A stretch of 32,830 nt of DNA from Burkholderiales bacterium (GTDB taxonomy: Bacteria > Pseudomonadota > Gammaproteobacteria > Burkholderiales > Burkholderiaceae_F): positions 1,626,834 through 1,659,663 of the forward strand of contig CP070661.1 in the NCBI GenBank assembly GCA_020355165.1, written 5' to 3'. Positions 9,422-16,714 of the stretch are shown in pieces. The notes under the pieces are model-generated. The model searched no databases. It was not told the origin of the DNA and saw only the letters and a program-made list of their open reading frames with translations. The number at the start of each line of letters is the position of its first letter. The stretch's first letter is position 1. The translations under genes and the position numbers were made by a program.

Positions 9422-9658
9422 ATGCCCCGCATCATCATCAACGGCGAAGAGGTCCGCAGCCCGCTGGCGCGTTTCGTGCTGCTGGTGGCGGCGTGCATCG
9501 TCGTCGCGGTGGTGCTGGCGAGCGCCGCGGCCTGGGCGCTGATCCTGCTGGGGCTGGGCGCGGCGGCGGCGCTGATCGCATTCGCGGTGGCGCTGCTGTT
9601 CGCCGCGCTGGCGGTGCCGTGGGCCATGATCTCGGCCCTGCTGCGGCGCCGGCGCTGA
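9422..9658 (+). CDS. Small hydrophobic membrane protein, 78 aa
   Basis: The predicted peptide starts MPRIIINGEEVRSPLARF and continues into two nearly fused hydrophobic segments (about residues 18-42 and 46-70) before a basic RRRR tail. This suggests a two-helix inner-membrane hairpin. I do not recognise a specific function; similar short proteins in proteobacteria are annotated as hypothetical. Composition and the clean membrane topology support real coding. The start ATG at 9422 lacks a strong ribosome binding site. Its stop overlaps the ATG of a 24-codon frame (9658-9732). Confidence 0.65.
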   Translation: MPRIIINGEEVRSPLARFVLLVAACIVVAVVLASAAAWALILLGLGAAAALIAFAVALLFAALAVPWAMISALLRRRR

Positions 9659-9732
9659 TGCAAGCCCTGCTCGTTTCCACCGCGCCGGTCACCGATGTCG
9701 CGGCGCAGGCGTGGCGTCTGGCGAGGGGTTAG
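9658..9732 (+). other. 24-codon frame resembling the N-terminus of the GDT1-like gene
   Basis: The frame overlaps the preceding stop (TGATG) and reads MQALLVSTAPV for its first 11 residues; the GDT1-like protein at 11691 begins MEALLVSTALV, identical at 9 of 11 positions, with 26 of 33 bases matching. After that the similarity disappears. It could be a relic of a displaced copy of that gene start, a short leader peptide before kup, or chance. Confidence 0.3.
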
Positions 9733-9782
9733 AGTCGCGCCGTCCAACAAGGCGGCCCGAACCATCGACGGACGGCAGGACG

Positions 9783-11678
9783 ATGTCGACAGCGACAGGA
9801 CACAGCCACCCGCAGGGAGGCCGCTCGCGGTTTCCGCTGCTCGTGGTCGGTGCCATCGGCGTCGTGTTCGGCGACATCGGCACCAGCCCGCTGTACGCGC
9901 TGAAGGAGGTCTTCAGCTCGGCGCATCCGATGCCGCTGGACGAGGCCAACCTGCTGGGCGCGCTGTCGCTGATCTTCTGGACGCTGGCGGTTGTCGTCAC
10001 GGCGAAGTACCTGGTGCTGATCATGCGCGCCGACAACCACGGCGAGGGCGGCATTCTCGCGCTGCTGGCCCTCGTCGTTCGGCTGACCCGCAGGAACCGC
10101 CGGCTCCGCTATGTGCTGGGACTGCTCGGCGTGTTCGGGGCGACCTTGTTCTACGGTGACGCGGTCATCACGCCGGCGATCTCGGTTCTGTCCGCGGTCG
10201 AGGGCCTGGAAGTGATCGCGCCGCAACTTCACCCGTTCGTCGTGCCGGTCTCGCTGACGGTGCTGATCGGCCTGTTCGTGATCCAGGCCTTCGGTACCGG
10301 CAGGGTCGGCGCGTTCTTCGGGCCGATGACGGCGCTATGGTTCCTCACCATCGGCGTGCTCGGCGCCCTGAGCATCGTCGAGACTCCGTCGGTGCTGGCG
10401 GCCGTACAGCCGAGCTACGCCTACCATTTCTTTGCCGACCACCCGCTGATCTCGTTCATCGCGCTCGGCGCGGTCGTGCTTGCGGTCACCGGTACCGAGG
10501 CGCTCTATGCCGACATGGGCCACTTCGGCCGCGGGCCGATCCGGGTTGCCTGGGTCTGCATCGTCTGGCCGGCGCTTCTGCTCAATTACTTCGGCCAGGG
10601 CGCGCTGCTGCTGCGCCAGCCGGCGGCGGTCGAAAACCCGTTCTACCTGCTGGCGCCGGGATGGTTCCTGGCGCCGCTGGTGGTGCTGGCAACCTGCGCG
10701 ACGGTGATCGCCTCGCAGGCGGTCATCTCCGGGGCGTTCTCGCTCACCCAGCAGGCGATCCAGCTCGGCCTGCTGCCGCGCATGCGGATTGCGCACACGT
10801 CGGCCCGCGAAGGCGGGCAGATCTACATCTCGCTGGTGAACTGGCTGCTGCTCATCGGCGTGGTGTTCCTCGTGCTGGAGTTCCGCTCCTCGTCGGGACT
10901 GGCCGCCGCCTACGGCATGGCGGTGACCGGCGCGATGATGATCGACACGCTGCTGGTCGGCGCAGTGATGGTGCTGCTGTGGCGCTGGCCGCGGCCACTG
11001 GCGGCGGCGATCGTCGGCGTGCTGCTGCTGATCGACATGACCTTCTTCGCCGCCAACGCGCTGAAGTTCCTCGCCGGCGGCTGGCTGCCGCTGCTCATCG
11101 CGCTGGCGCTGTTCACCGTGCTGACGACGTGGCGACGGGGGCGGCAGCTGCTGATCGCCCGCAAGAAGCAACGGGCGGTCGGCCGCGACGACTTCATCCG
11201 GCTGATGGCGGACGACGTCCCACGCGTGCCCGGGACGGCCGTGTTCCTGACCGGCGACCGCGAGATCATCCCCGGGGCGCTGCTGCACAACCTGAAGCAC
11301 AACAAGGTGCTGCACGAACGGATCGTCTTTCTCACCGTCAAGGTCGAGGACGTCCCTTATGTCGCCGACGCCGAGTGCGCCGAGATCAAGGACCTGGGCA
11401 AGAACTTCTACCGCGTGCTGCTGCGCTATGGCTTCATGCAGCAGCCCGACATCCCGCGCGGGCTCGAACTGTGCGGCAAGGTCGGCTTGCCGTTCGAGAT
11501 GATGGAAACGACCTTCGTGCTCGGCCGCGACACGGTCATCCCGACCCGGGAGCCGGGCATGGCGCTGTGGCGCGAGCACATCTTCGCCTGGATGACGCGC
11601 AACGCCGCCACTGCCCGCGACTTCTTCCGTATTCCGGCAGGCCGCGTGATCGAGCTCGGCTCGCAGATCGAGATCTAG
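9783..11678 (+). CDS. kup: Kup-type low-affinity potassium uptake protein
   Basis: An inner-membrane K+/H+ symporter of the KUP/HAK/KT family. The 631-residue protein has the family signature GDIGTSPLYALKE close to the N-terminus, about twelve hydrophobic segments up to roughly residue 465, and a hydrophilic cytosolic C-terminal domain (VFLTGDREIIPGALLHNLKHN and so on) as expected. The ATG at 9783 is preferred over the upstream ATG at 9711: GGCAGGA at 9774-9780 is a fitting ribosome binding site, and the extra 24 residues are not membrane-like. It is followed 12 bp later by the GDT1-like gene, so the two are probably co-transcribed. Confidence 0.93.
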   Translation: MSTATGHSHPQGGRSRFPLLVVGAIGVVFGDIGTSPLYALKEVFSSAHPMPLDEANLLGALSLIFWTLAVVVTAKYLVLIMRADNHGEGGILALLALVVRLTRRNRRLRYVLGLLGVFGATLFYGDAVITPAISVLSAVEGLEVIAPQLHPFVVPVSLTVLIGLFVIQAFGTGRVGAFFGPMTALWFLTIGVLGALSIVETPSVLAAVQPSYAYHFFADHPLISFIALGAVVLAVTGTEALYADMGHFGRGPIRVAWVCIVWPALLLNYFGQGALLLRQPAAVENPFYLLAPGWFLAPLVVLATCATVIASQAVISGAFSLTQQAIQLGLLPRMRIAHTSAREGGQIYISLVNWLLLIGVVFLVLEFRSSSGLAAAYGMAVTGAMMIDTLLVGAVMVLLWRWPRPLAAAIVGVLLLIDMTFFAANALKFLAGGWLPLLIALALFTVLTTWRRGRQLLIARKKQRAVGRDDFIRLMADDVPRVPGTAVFLTGDREIIPGALLHNLKHNKVLHERIVFLTVKVEDVPYVADAECAEIKDLGKNFYRVLLRYGFMQQPDIPRGLELCGKVGLPFEMMETTFVLGRDTVIPTREPGMALWREHIFAWMTRNAATARDFFRIPAGRVIELGSQIEI

Positions 11679-11690
11679 CGAGGGGCCGCC

Positions 11691-12257
11691 GTGGAAGCGC
11701 TGCTCGTGTCCACCGCCCTGGTGGCGCTGGCCGAGATGGGCGACAAGACGCAGCTGCTGTCGTTCGTGCTGGCGGCGAAGCTGAAGCGGCCCTGGCCGAT
11801 CATCGCCGGCATCTTCGTCGCCACCCTGGCCAACCACTTCCTGGCCGGCTGGGTCGGCGCCTGGCTGGCGACGCTGGTGGCGCCGGCCACGCTGAAATGG
11901 ATCATCGCGCTGTCGTTCTTCGCCTTCGGCCTGTGGGCGCTGAAACCCGACACGCTCGACGACGGGCGCGAGTACAGCGGCCGCAGCGCCTTCATGACCA
12001 CCGTGGTCGCGTTCTTCCTCGTCGAGATGGGCGACAAGACGCAGCTGGCCACGGTGGCGCTGGCCGCCCGCTTCGATGCGCTGGCTGCGGTGGTGATGGG
12101 CACCACCCTCGGCATGCTGATCGCCAATGCGCCGGCGGTCTGGCTCGGCGAGACGCTGGCGCACCGCGTCAACATGAAGTGGATGCGCCGGATCGCCGCC
12201 GGGCTGTTCTTCCTGCTCGGCGTGCTGACCCTGCTCGCCGGCGACGGGCTGCGCTAG
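11691..12257 (+). CDS. GDT1/TMEM165 (UPF0016) family cation transporter
   Basis: A 188-residue, six-helix inner-membrane protein with the family's duplicated E-x-G-D-K-T signature: EMGDKT at residues 15-20 and again at 112-117. Characterised members transport Mn2+ or Ca2+, and bacterial ones often act as manganese exporters (MneA type); the ion used here is not shown by the sequence. It starts at a GTG (11691), which gives the normal N-terminus MEALLVSTALVALAEMGDK. It directly follows kup, forming a probable two-gene ion transport unit. Confidence 0.88.
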   Translation: MEALLVSTALVALAEMGDKTQLLSFVLAAKLKRPWPIIAGIFVATLANHFLAGWVGAWLATLVAPATLKWIIALSFFAFGLWALKPDTLDDGREYSGRSAFMTTVVAFFLVEMGDKTQLATVALAARFDALAAVVMGTTLGMLIANAPAVWLGETLAHRVNMKWMRRIAAGLFFLLGVLTLLAGDGLR

Positions 12258-12322
12258 CGGCGGCCGGCAAACCCGGCCTGCGCCTTCTCATCTATGCTTG
12301 CCGGCGCACCCCACAAGAAGCT

Positions 12323-12330
12323 AGGAGGAG
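12323..12330 (+). promoter_or_regulatory. Strong ribosome binding site of the binding-protein gene
   Basis: AGGAGGAG lies five bases before the ATG at 12336. It decides the start against the in-frame ATG at 12294 and agrees with the signal peptide beginning at 12336. It is one of the best Shine-Dalgarno sequences in the window, as expected for an abundant periplasmic binding protein. Confidence 0.85.
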
Positions 12331-12335
12331 ATCCC

Positions 12336-13907
12336 ATGTTGCCAAGATTCATCCGGGCGGCGGCGCTCGCGCTGGTCTTTGCCACCGGCCATGCGGCCGC
12401 GCAGAACCTGACCGTCGGCCTGTCGACGCCGATCACCACCCTCGACCCGCACTTCCACAACCTGTCGCCCAACAACAGCATGGCGCGGCACGTCTTCGAG
12501 ACCCTGGTCAAGACCGACGAGGCGCAGCGGCACATGCCGGGCCTGGCCGAGTCGTGGAAGGCGCTGTCGGACACCGAGTGGGAGATCAAGCTGCGCAAGG
12601 GCGTGAAGTGGCACGACGGCAAGGAGTTCACCGCCGACGACGTGCTGGCAACCTTCAAGCGGGTGCCGAACGTGCCCAACAGCCCGGCCTCGTTCGCCGT
12701 GTTCGTGCGGCCGATCGTCGACGCCCAGGCGGTGGACAAGCACACGCTGCGGCTGAAGACCGCCAACCCGCACCCGCTGCTGCCGAGCGACATGAGCTCG
12801 GTGCTGATCCTGCCGAAGAGCGTCGCCGAGACCGCCAAGACCGAGGACTTCAACTCCGGCAAGGCGATGATCGGCACCGGCCCGTTCAGGTACGCCGAGT
12901 ACGTCTCCGGCGACCGGGTGGTGCTGGCGCGCAACGACGGCTACTGGGGGGCCAAGCCGCACTGGGCCAAGGTCACCTTCAAGATGATCCCGAGCGCGCC
13001 GGCGCGGGTCGCGGCGCTGCTGGCCGGCGACGTGCAGATGATCGAGAACGTGCCGACCGCCGACATCCCCAAACTGAAGTCGGATGCCCGCGTGGCGCTG
13101 TCCTCGGCGGTGTCGAACCGGCTGATCTACCTGCACATGGACAGCGGACGCGACAAGGACTCGCCGTTCGTCACCACCGCCGACGGCAAGCCGATGGAGG
13201 CCAACCCGTTCCGCGACGCGCGCGTGCGCCGGGCGATCAGCAAGATGATCGACCGCGAGGCGATCGCCTCGCGGATCATGGAGGGACAGTCGGTGCCGGC
13301 CGGCCAGCTGCTGGCCGACCAGTTCTTCGGCACCAGCAGGAAGCTGAAGGTCGAGAAGTACGACCCCGAGGGCGGCAAGAAGCTGCTGGCCGAGGCCGGC
13401 TACCCGAACGGCTTCGGGCTGACGCTGCACGCGCCGAACAACCGCTACATCAACGACGCGGCGATCGCGCAGGCGGTGGCGCAGTTCCTGTCGCGCAACG
13501 GCGTGCCGACCAAGCTGGAGACGATGCCGGCCAACGTGTTCTTCTCGCGCGGCAGCAAGCTGGAATTCTCGTTCCTGCTCGCCGGCTGGGGTGCCGAATC
13601 CGGTGACACCAGCTCGCCGCTGCGCGCGCTGCTCGGCACCTGGGATCCGAAGGCGGGCATGGGCGCCGCCAACCGCGGCCGCTTCTCCGATGCCGGGCTG
13701 GACGCGATGATCAGCACCGCGCTCGCCACGATCGACGACACCAAGCGCGGCCTGATGCTGGCCGCCGCCAGCGAGAAGGCGATCGACCTGATGGGCCTGG
13801 TGCCGGTGCACTTCGAGGTCAGCACCTGGGGCACCCGCAAAGGCCTGATCTACAGGGCACGAGCCGACCAGTACACGCTCGCCTACGACGTGCGGCCGGG
13901 GAAGTGA
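12336..13907 (+). CDS. Periplasmic substrate-binding protein of a peptide-type ABC transporter (family 5)
   Basis: A 523-residue SBP_bac_5 protein. The first 22 residues (MLPRFIRAAALALVFATGHAAAQ region) form a classical Sec signal peptide with a likely cut after AAA or AQ. Family hallmarks include TPITTLDPHFHN near the mature N-terminus, LVKTDEAQRHMPGLAESW, WEIKLRKGVKWHDGKEFTAD and the GTGPFRY motif. These proteins capture oligopeptides, dipeptides, glutathione or related solutes in the periplasm and pass them to the permeases. It is the first gene of an operon with two permeases, two ATPases and two hydrolases; the hydrolases hint at an N-acyl amino acid or peptide ligand. The actual ligand cannot be read from sequence. 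Confidence 0.93.
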   Translation: MLPRFIRAAALALVFATGHAAAQNLTVGLSTPITTLDPHFHNLSPNNSMARHVFETLVKTDEAQRHMPGLAESWKALSDTEWEIKLRKGVKWHDGKEFTADDVLATFKRVPNVPNSPASFAVFVRPIVDAQAVDKHTLRLKTANPHPLLPSDMSSVLILPKSVAETAKTEDFNSGKAMIGTGPFRYAEYVSGDRVVLARNDGYWGAKPHWAKVTFKMIPSAPARVAALLAGDVQMIENVPTADIPKLKSDARVALSSAVSNRLIYLHMDSGRDKDSPFVTTADGKPMEANPFRDARVRRAISKMIDREAIASRIMEGQSVPAGQLLADQFFGTSRKLKVEKYDPEGGKKLLAEAGYPNGFGLTLHAPNNRYINDAAIAQAVAQFLSRNGVPTKLETMPANVFFSRGSKLEFSFLLAGWGAESGDTSSPLRALLGTWDPKAGMGAANRGRFSDAGLDAMISTALATIDDTKRGLMLAAASEKAIDLMGLVPVHFEVSTWGTRKGLIYRARADQYTLAYDVRPGK

Positions 13908-13913
13908 CGCGGC

Positions 13914-13953
13914 TTTCCGTGAGCTAGGGGCGAAGCCCTGCGGCGAACGGAAA
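13914..13953 (+). repeat. Stem-loop just after the binding-protein stop codon
   Basis: TTTCCGT (13914-13920) is the inverted copy of ACGGAAA (13947-13953), with an inner AGGG...CCCT stem around GCGAAG. It lies seven bases after the stop codon. A similar module (TTCGTGAGC ... GGCGAACG) follows the second permease gene at about 16293. It could protect the upstream mRNA end or attenuate readthrough; there is no T-run. Confidence 0.5.
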
Positions 13954-13960
13954 CAGCGCC

Positions 13961-14053
13961 GTCATCCCGGTTTCGCCAAGCGAAGACCGGGATCCAGTGT
14001 CTTTCAGACGCCTGTTGAACGCGAAACTGGGCCCCGGCCTTCGCCGGGGCGAC
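13961..14053. repeat. Palindromic repeat doublet between binding protein and permease 1
   Basis: The element begins GTCATCCCGG, has a hairpin (ATCCCGGT ... ACCGGGAT) and runs to GATCCAGTG; its right half (ACTGGGCCCCGG ... CCGGGGCGAC) is a hairpin in the opposite orientation. The head-to-head layout of two short palindromes resembles REP doublets (REPINs). The same half-element occurs at 15263 and 16632. Confidence 0.75.
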
Positions 14054-14072
14054 CGCACGCAGGTCTGAGCCG

Positions 14073-15047
14073 ATGACCGTCTTCATCCTGCGCCGCCTGC
14101 TGCAGACGCTGCTGGTGCTGTGGATCACCAGCGTGCTGGTCTTCGGCGGCCTGTTCCTGGTCGGCGATCCGGTCGAGATCCTGGTCAACCCGACCGCCGA
14201 CCAGATCGAGAAGGAGCGCGCCACCGCGGCGCTCGGGCTGGACAAGCCGCTGCACGAGCAGTACTGGATCTTCCTCAAGGGGGCCTTCACCGGGCACCTC
14301 GGCAACTCGTTCGTCTACGCGCGGCCGGCGCTCGAGGTGATCGTCGAGCGGATGCCGGCCACGCTGGAGCTGGCCGCGCTGGCGATGCTGATCTCGGTGG
14401 CGATCGGCATCCCGCTCGGCATGATCGCCGGCCTGCGGCCGCACTCGTGGCTGGCCAAGGCCATCATGGCCGGCTCGATCCTCGGCTTCTCGCTGCCGAC
14501 CTTCTGGGTCGGCCTGCTGCTGATCCTGGTCTTCGCAGTGCAGCTGGGCTGGCTGCCGTCGACCGGCCGCGGGCCGACCACCGAGTTCCTCGGCCTGCAG
14601 CTGTCGATCCTGAGCTGGGACGGCCTGAGGTACGCGCTGCTGCCGGCGGTCAACCTGGCGCTGTTCAAGCTCAGCCTGATCATCCGGCTCACGCGCGCAC
14701 AGGTGCGCGAGCAGTCGCTGCTCGACTACATCAAGTTCGCCCGCGCCAAGGGCCTGAGCCGGGCGCGGGTGATCGGCGTGCACCTGTTCAAGAACATCCT
14801 GATCCCCCTGGTCACCGTGATCGGGCTGGAGCTCGGCTCGGTGATCGCCTTCGCGGTGGTCACCGAGACCATCTTCGCCTGGCCGGGCATGGGCAAGCTG
14901 GTGATCGACTCGATCTTCCAGCTCGACCGGCCGGTGGTGGTCGCCTACCTGATGGTCGTCGTGTTCATGTTCATCGTGATCAACCTGGTGGTCGACATCC
15001 TGTATTCGGTGCTCGATCCCCGCGTCCGGCTCGCGGAGCAGAAGTGA
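14073..15047 (+). CDS. ABC transporter permease 1 (DppB-like)
   Basis: A 324-residue inner-membrane permease of the binding-protein-dependent peptide family. It opens with MTVFILRRLLQTLLVLW, a typical DppB/OppB/GsiC N-terminus with the first membrane helix. A conserved stretch with RATAALGLDKPLHEQYWIFL follows, then several membrane segments and the EAA loop that contacts the ATPase (about residues 225-245, ARAKGLSRARVIGVHLFKN). The C-terminal motif TETIFAWPGMGKL is characteristic. It pairs with permease 2 to form the channel. It is separated from the binding protein gene by 165 bp of repeat DNA. Confidence 0.93.
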   Translation: MTVFILRRLLQTLLVLWITSVLVFGGLFLVGDPVEILVNPTADQIEKERATAALGLDKPLHEQYWIFLKGAFTGHLGNSFVYARPALEVIVERMPATLELAALAMLISVAIGIPLGMIAGLRPHSWLAKAIMAGSILGFSLPTFWVGLLLILVFAVQLGWLPSTGRGPTTEFLGLQLSILSWDGLRYALLPAVNLALFKLSLIIRLTRAQVREQSLLDYIKFARAKGLSRARVIGVHLFKNILIPLVTVIGLELGSVIAFAVVTETIFAWPGMGKLVIDSIFQLDRPVVVAYLMVVVFMFIVINLVVDILYSVLDPRVRLAEQK

Positions 15048-15088
15048 CGCATCGGCCCGGCAGCAGGAGGCGCAGCCTGGCAGCGACC

Positions 15089-15240
15089 GGCGGCGGCCGC
15101 GTCGCGCCCGCGCAAGCGGCGATCGAGTGCCTCCCGCCCGAAGAAACGAAGCGCAGCCGTGTGGCGATTGGCGGCGGATGGGTCAGACCCGCGCAAGCGG
15201 TGATCGAGTGCCTCCCGCCAGAGGAAACGAAGTGCAGCCG
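15089..15240. repeat. Direct repeat, two copies with an 81-bp period
   Basis: Copy 1 is 15089-15159 and copy 2 is 15170-15240. By eye about 61 of 71 bases agree, with most differences clustered near the left end. Shared blocks include CCCGCGCAAGCGG, GATCGAGTGCCTCCCGCC and GAAACGAAG. The 81-bp period is the same as in the unrelated-looking repeat at 16333-16524. Confidence 0.8.
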
Positions 15241-15262
15241 CGCTGCGCGCGCAATGCGCCGC

Positions 15263-15354
15263 GTCATCCCGGTTTCGCGCAGCGAAGACCGGGATCCAAT
15301 GTCGGCAGGTGTGAAGCGCGGCGGGTTCGCGCGTCCGCTGGAAGGACGGACGAC
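15263..15354. repeat. Palindromic repeat doublet between the permease genes
   Basis: The left half repeats GTCATCCCGGTTTCGCGCAG and its hairpin with GACCGGGATCCAATG, as at 13961 and 16632. The right half has diverged but keeps a hairpin (CGTCC ... GGACG) and the terminal GACGAC. It sits 24 bp before the start of permease 2. Confidence 0.65.
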
Positions 15355-15378
15355 GGCGGCAGACCGGAGTTCCTGCGC

Positions 15379-16284
15379 ATGAAGCAGACGACCGCCACAT
15401 CGGGCGTCGTGGAAACCCCCCTGCGCCGCTTCTGGTCGCAGTTCGCCGAAAGCCGGCTGGCGCTCGCCGGGCTGGCGCTGCTGGCGGCGATCGTCGTCAC
15501 CGCGCTGCTGGCACCGTGGATCGCGCCACAGGACCCCTACGACCTGGCCGCGCTCGACCTGATGGATGCGCGCCAGCCGCCCGGCTCGCCGGCGATGAGC
15601 GGGTCGATGGTCTACCGCCTCGGCACCGACGGCCAGGGCCGCGACATGGTCTCGGCGATCGTCTACGGCCTGCGCGTGTCGCTGTACGTCGGTGTGGCCA
15701 GCGGCGCGATCGCGCTGACGCTGGGCGCCGTGCTCGGCGTGCTCGCCGCCTACCTCGGCGGCCGCTTCGAGCAGGTGCTGATGCGCATCGTCGACATCCA
15801 GCTCGGCTTCCCGGCGATCCTGGTGGCGCTGATCCTGCTCGCCGTGCTCGGCAAGGGGGTCGACAAGATCATCATCGCGCTGGTCACCGTGCAGTGGGCC
15901 TACTACGCGCGCACCGCACGCAGCGCGGCGCTGGTCGAGCGTGGCAAGGAATACATCGAGGCGGCGCGCGGGCTGGGCCTGTCGAGCGCGCGCATCGTGC
16001 TGCGCCACCTGCTGCCCAACGCGGCTCCGCCGCTGATCGTGGTCGGCACGGTGCAGGTCGCCCACGCCATCGCGCTGGAGGCGACGCTGTCGTTCCTCGG
16101 TCTCGGCCTGCCGCCGACCGAGCCGTCGCTGGGCCTGCTGATCGCCAACGGCTACGAGTTCCTGCTCTCCGGCAAGTACTGGATCAGCGTCTACCCCGGC
16201 GTGGCGCTGCTGGTCACCATCCTGTCGATCAACCTGGTCGGCGACCAGCTGCGCGACGTGCTCAATCCGAGGCTGGCGAAGTGA
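15379..16284 (+). CDS. ABC transporter permease 2 (DppC-like)
   Basis: A 301-residue inner-membrane permease. The N-terminal cytosolic stretch leads into the first helix (LALAGLALLAAIVVTALLAPWI), then the family motif YRLGTDGQGRDMVSAIVYGLR, the EAA-type loop around residues 185-215 (ERGKEYIEAARGLGLSSARIV) and the C-terminal SFLGLGLPPTEPSLGLLI and GDQLRDVLNPR motifs typical of DppC/OppC/GsiD. It is expected to dimerise with permease 1. The start at 15379 fits the family N-terminus; the open frame upstream of it consists of repeat DNA. A 430-bp repeat-rich gap separates it from the first ATPase gene. Confidence 0.93.
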   Translation: MKQTTATSGVVETPLRRFWSQFAESRLALAGLALLAAIVVTALLAPWIAPQDPYDLAALDLMDARQPPGSPAMSGSMVYRLGTDGQGRDMVSAIVYGLRVSLYVGVASGAIALTLGAVLGVLAAYLGGRFEQVLMRIVDIQLGFPAILVALILLAVLGKGVDKIIIALVTVQWAYYARTARSAALVERGKEYIEAARGLGLSSARIVLRHLLPNAAPPLIVVGTVQVAHAIALEATLSFLGLGLPPTEPSLGLLIANGYEFLLSGKYWISVYPGVALLVTILSINLVGDQLRDVLNPRLAK

Positions 16285-16332
16285 CGGCGATCTTCGTGAG
16301 CGAGCGGCGCAGCCGCGCGGCGAACGACGACC

Positions 16333-16524
16333 GCCGCGGCATCTCCGTGCGGGCGGGGATCTCGCGTCATCTTGCGACCGGAGGCGCCCGCGCCTTGGCG
16401 GCGATCGGAGACAGCCGCGGCATCTCCGTTCAGGCGGGGATCTCGCGTCATCTTGCGACCGCAGGCGCCCGCACCTTGGCGGCGACCCGAGACAGCGCCG
16501 TCATCCCCGCGCAGGCGGGGATCC
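16333..16524. repeat. 81-bp tandem repeat, 2.4 copies
   Basis: Copy 1 is 16333-16413 and copy 2 is 16414-16494; by eye 75 of 81 bases agree. A third partial copy (16495-16524) is exactly in phase and merges into the palindromic doublet that starts at 16500 (GTCATCCCCGC...). Each copy holds its own imperfect version of that palindrome (GGCATCTCCGT ... GGCGGGGATCTC), so the tandem array probably grew from the doublet family. Confidence 0.85.
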
Positions 16525-16608
16525 AGTGTCTTTGCTCTCCGTGTTCTCTGCGTCGGTACCGCGGTGCGGGTCTGCAAGACCCTGGGTTCCCGCCTGCGCG
16601 GGAACGAC
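16500..16608. repeat. Palindromic repeat doublet A before the ATPase genes
   Basis: The left half GTCATCCCCGCGCAGGCGGG folds on itself and ends GATCCAGTG. The right half at 16580-16608 (CTGGGTTCCCGCC ... GGGAACGAC) is the reverse-complement orientation of the same kind of unit. The CGTCATTCCCGC-GCGGGAATCCAG type of palindrome is abundant in many proteobacterial genomes (recalled, not searched). Confidence 0.75.
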
Positions 16609-16631
16609 ACTTGCCGAGCAGGTGCCTGCCC

Positions 16632-16709
16632 GTCATCCCGGTTTCGCGCAGCGAAGACCGGGATCCAAGTGCGGGCGCGAACCTGGGCCCCGGCCTGCGC
16701 CGGGGCGAC
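16632..16709. repeat. Palindromic repeat doublet B ending five bases before the ATPase start
   Basis: The left half matches the elements at 13961 and 15263 almost exactly (GTCATCCCGGTTTCGCGCAG). The right half (CCTGGGCCCCGG ... CCGGGGCGAC) matches the right half of the first doublet. The last hairpin closes right before GGAAG and the ATG at 16715, so it may limit ribosome access to the ATPase gene. Confidence 0.75.
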
Positions 16710-16714
16710 GGAAG

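Larger units (their letters stand above)
15048..15378. other. Repeat-filled gap between the two permease genes
   Basis: The 331-bp gap contains a 71-bp direct repeat with an 81-bp period (15089-15240) followed directly by a palindromic doublet (15263-15354). Only about 50 bp are not covered by repeats. No gene is supported. Permease 2 has a plausible GGAG ribosome binding site at 15366-15369. Confidence 0.75.
16285..16714. other. Repeat-filled gap before the ATPase genes
   Basis: The 430-bp gap is almost fully made of repeats: a GGCGCAGCC-centred stem module at about 16293-16330, the 81-bp tandem repeat (16333-16524), and two palindromic doublets (16500-16608 and 16632-16709). Frames are open through it only because the repeat period is a multiple of three. 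No gene is supported. Confidence 0.75.

Noticed and set aside
16333..16524. CRISPR array
   Set aside because: The 81-bp copies are contiguous and nearly identical over their full length with no unique spacers, and no cas genes are near.
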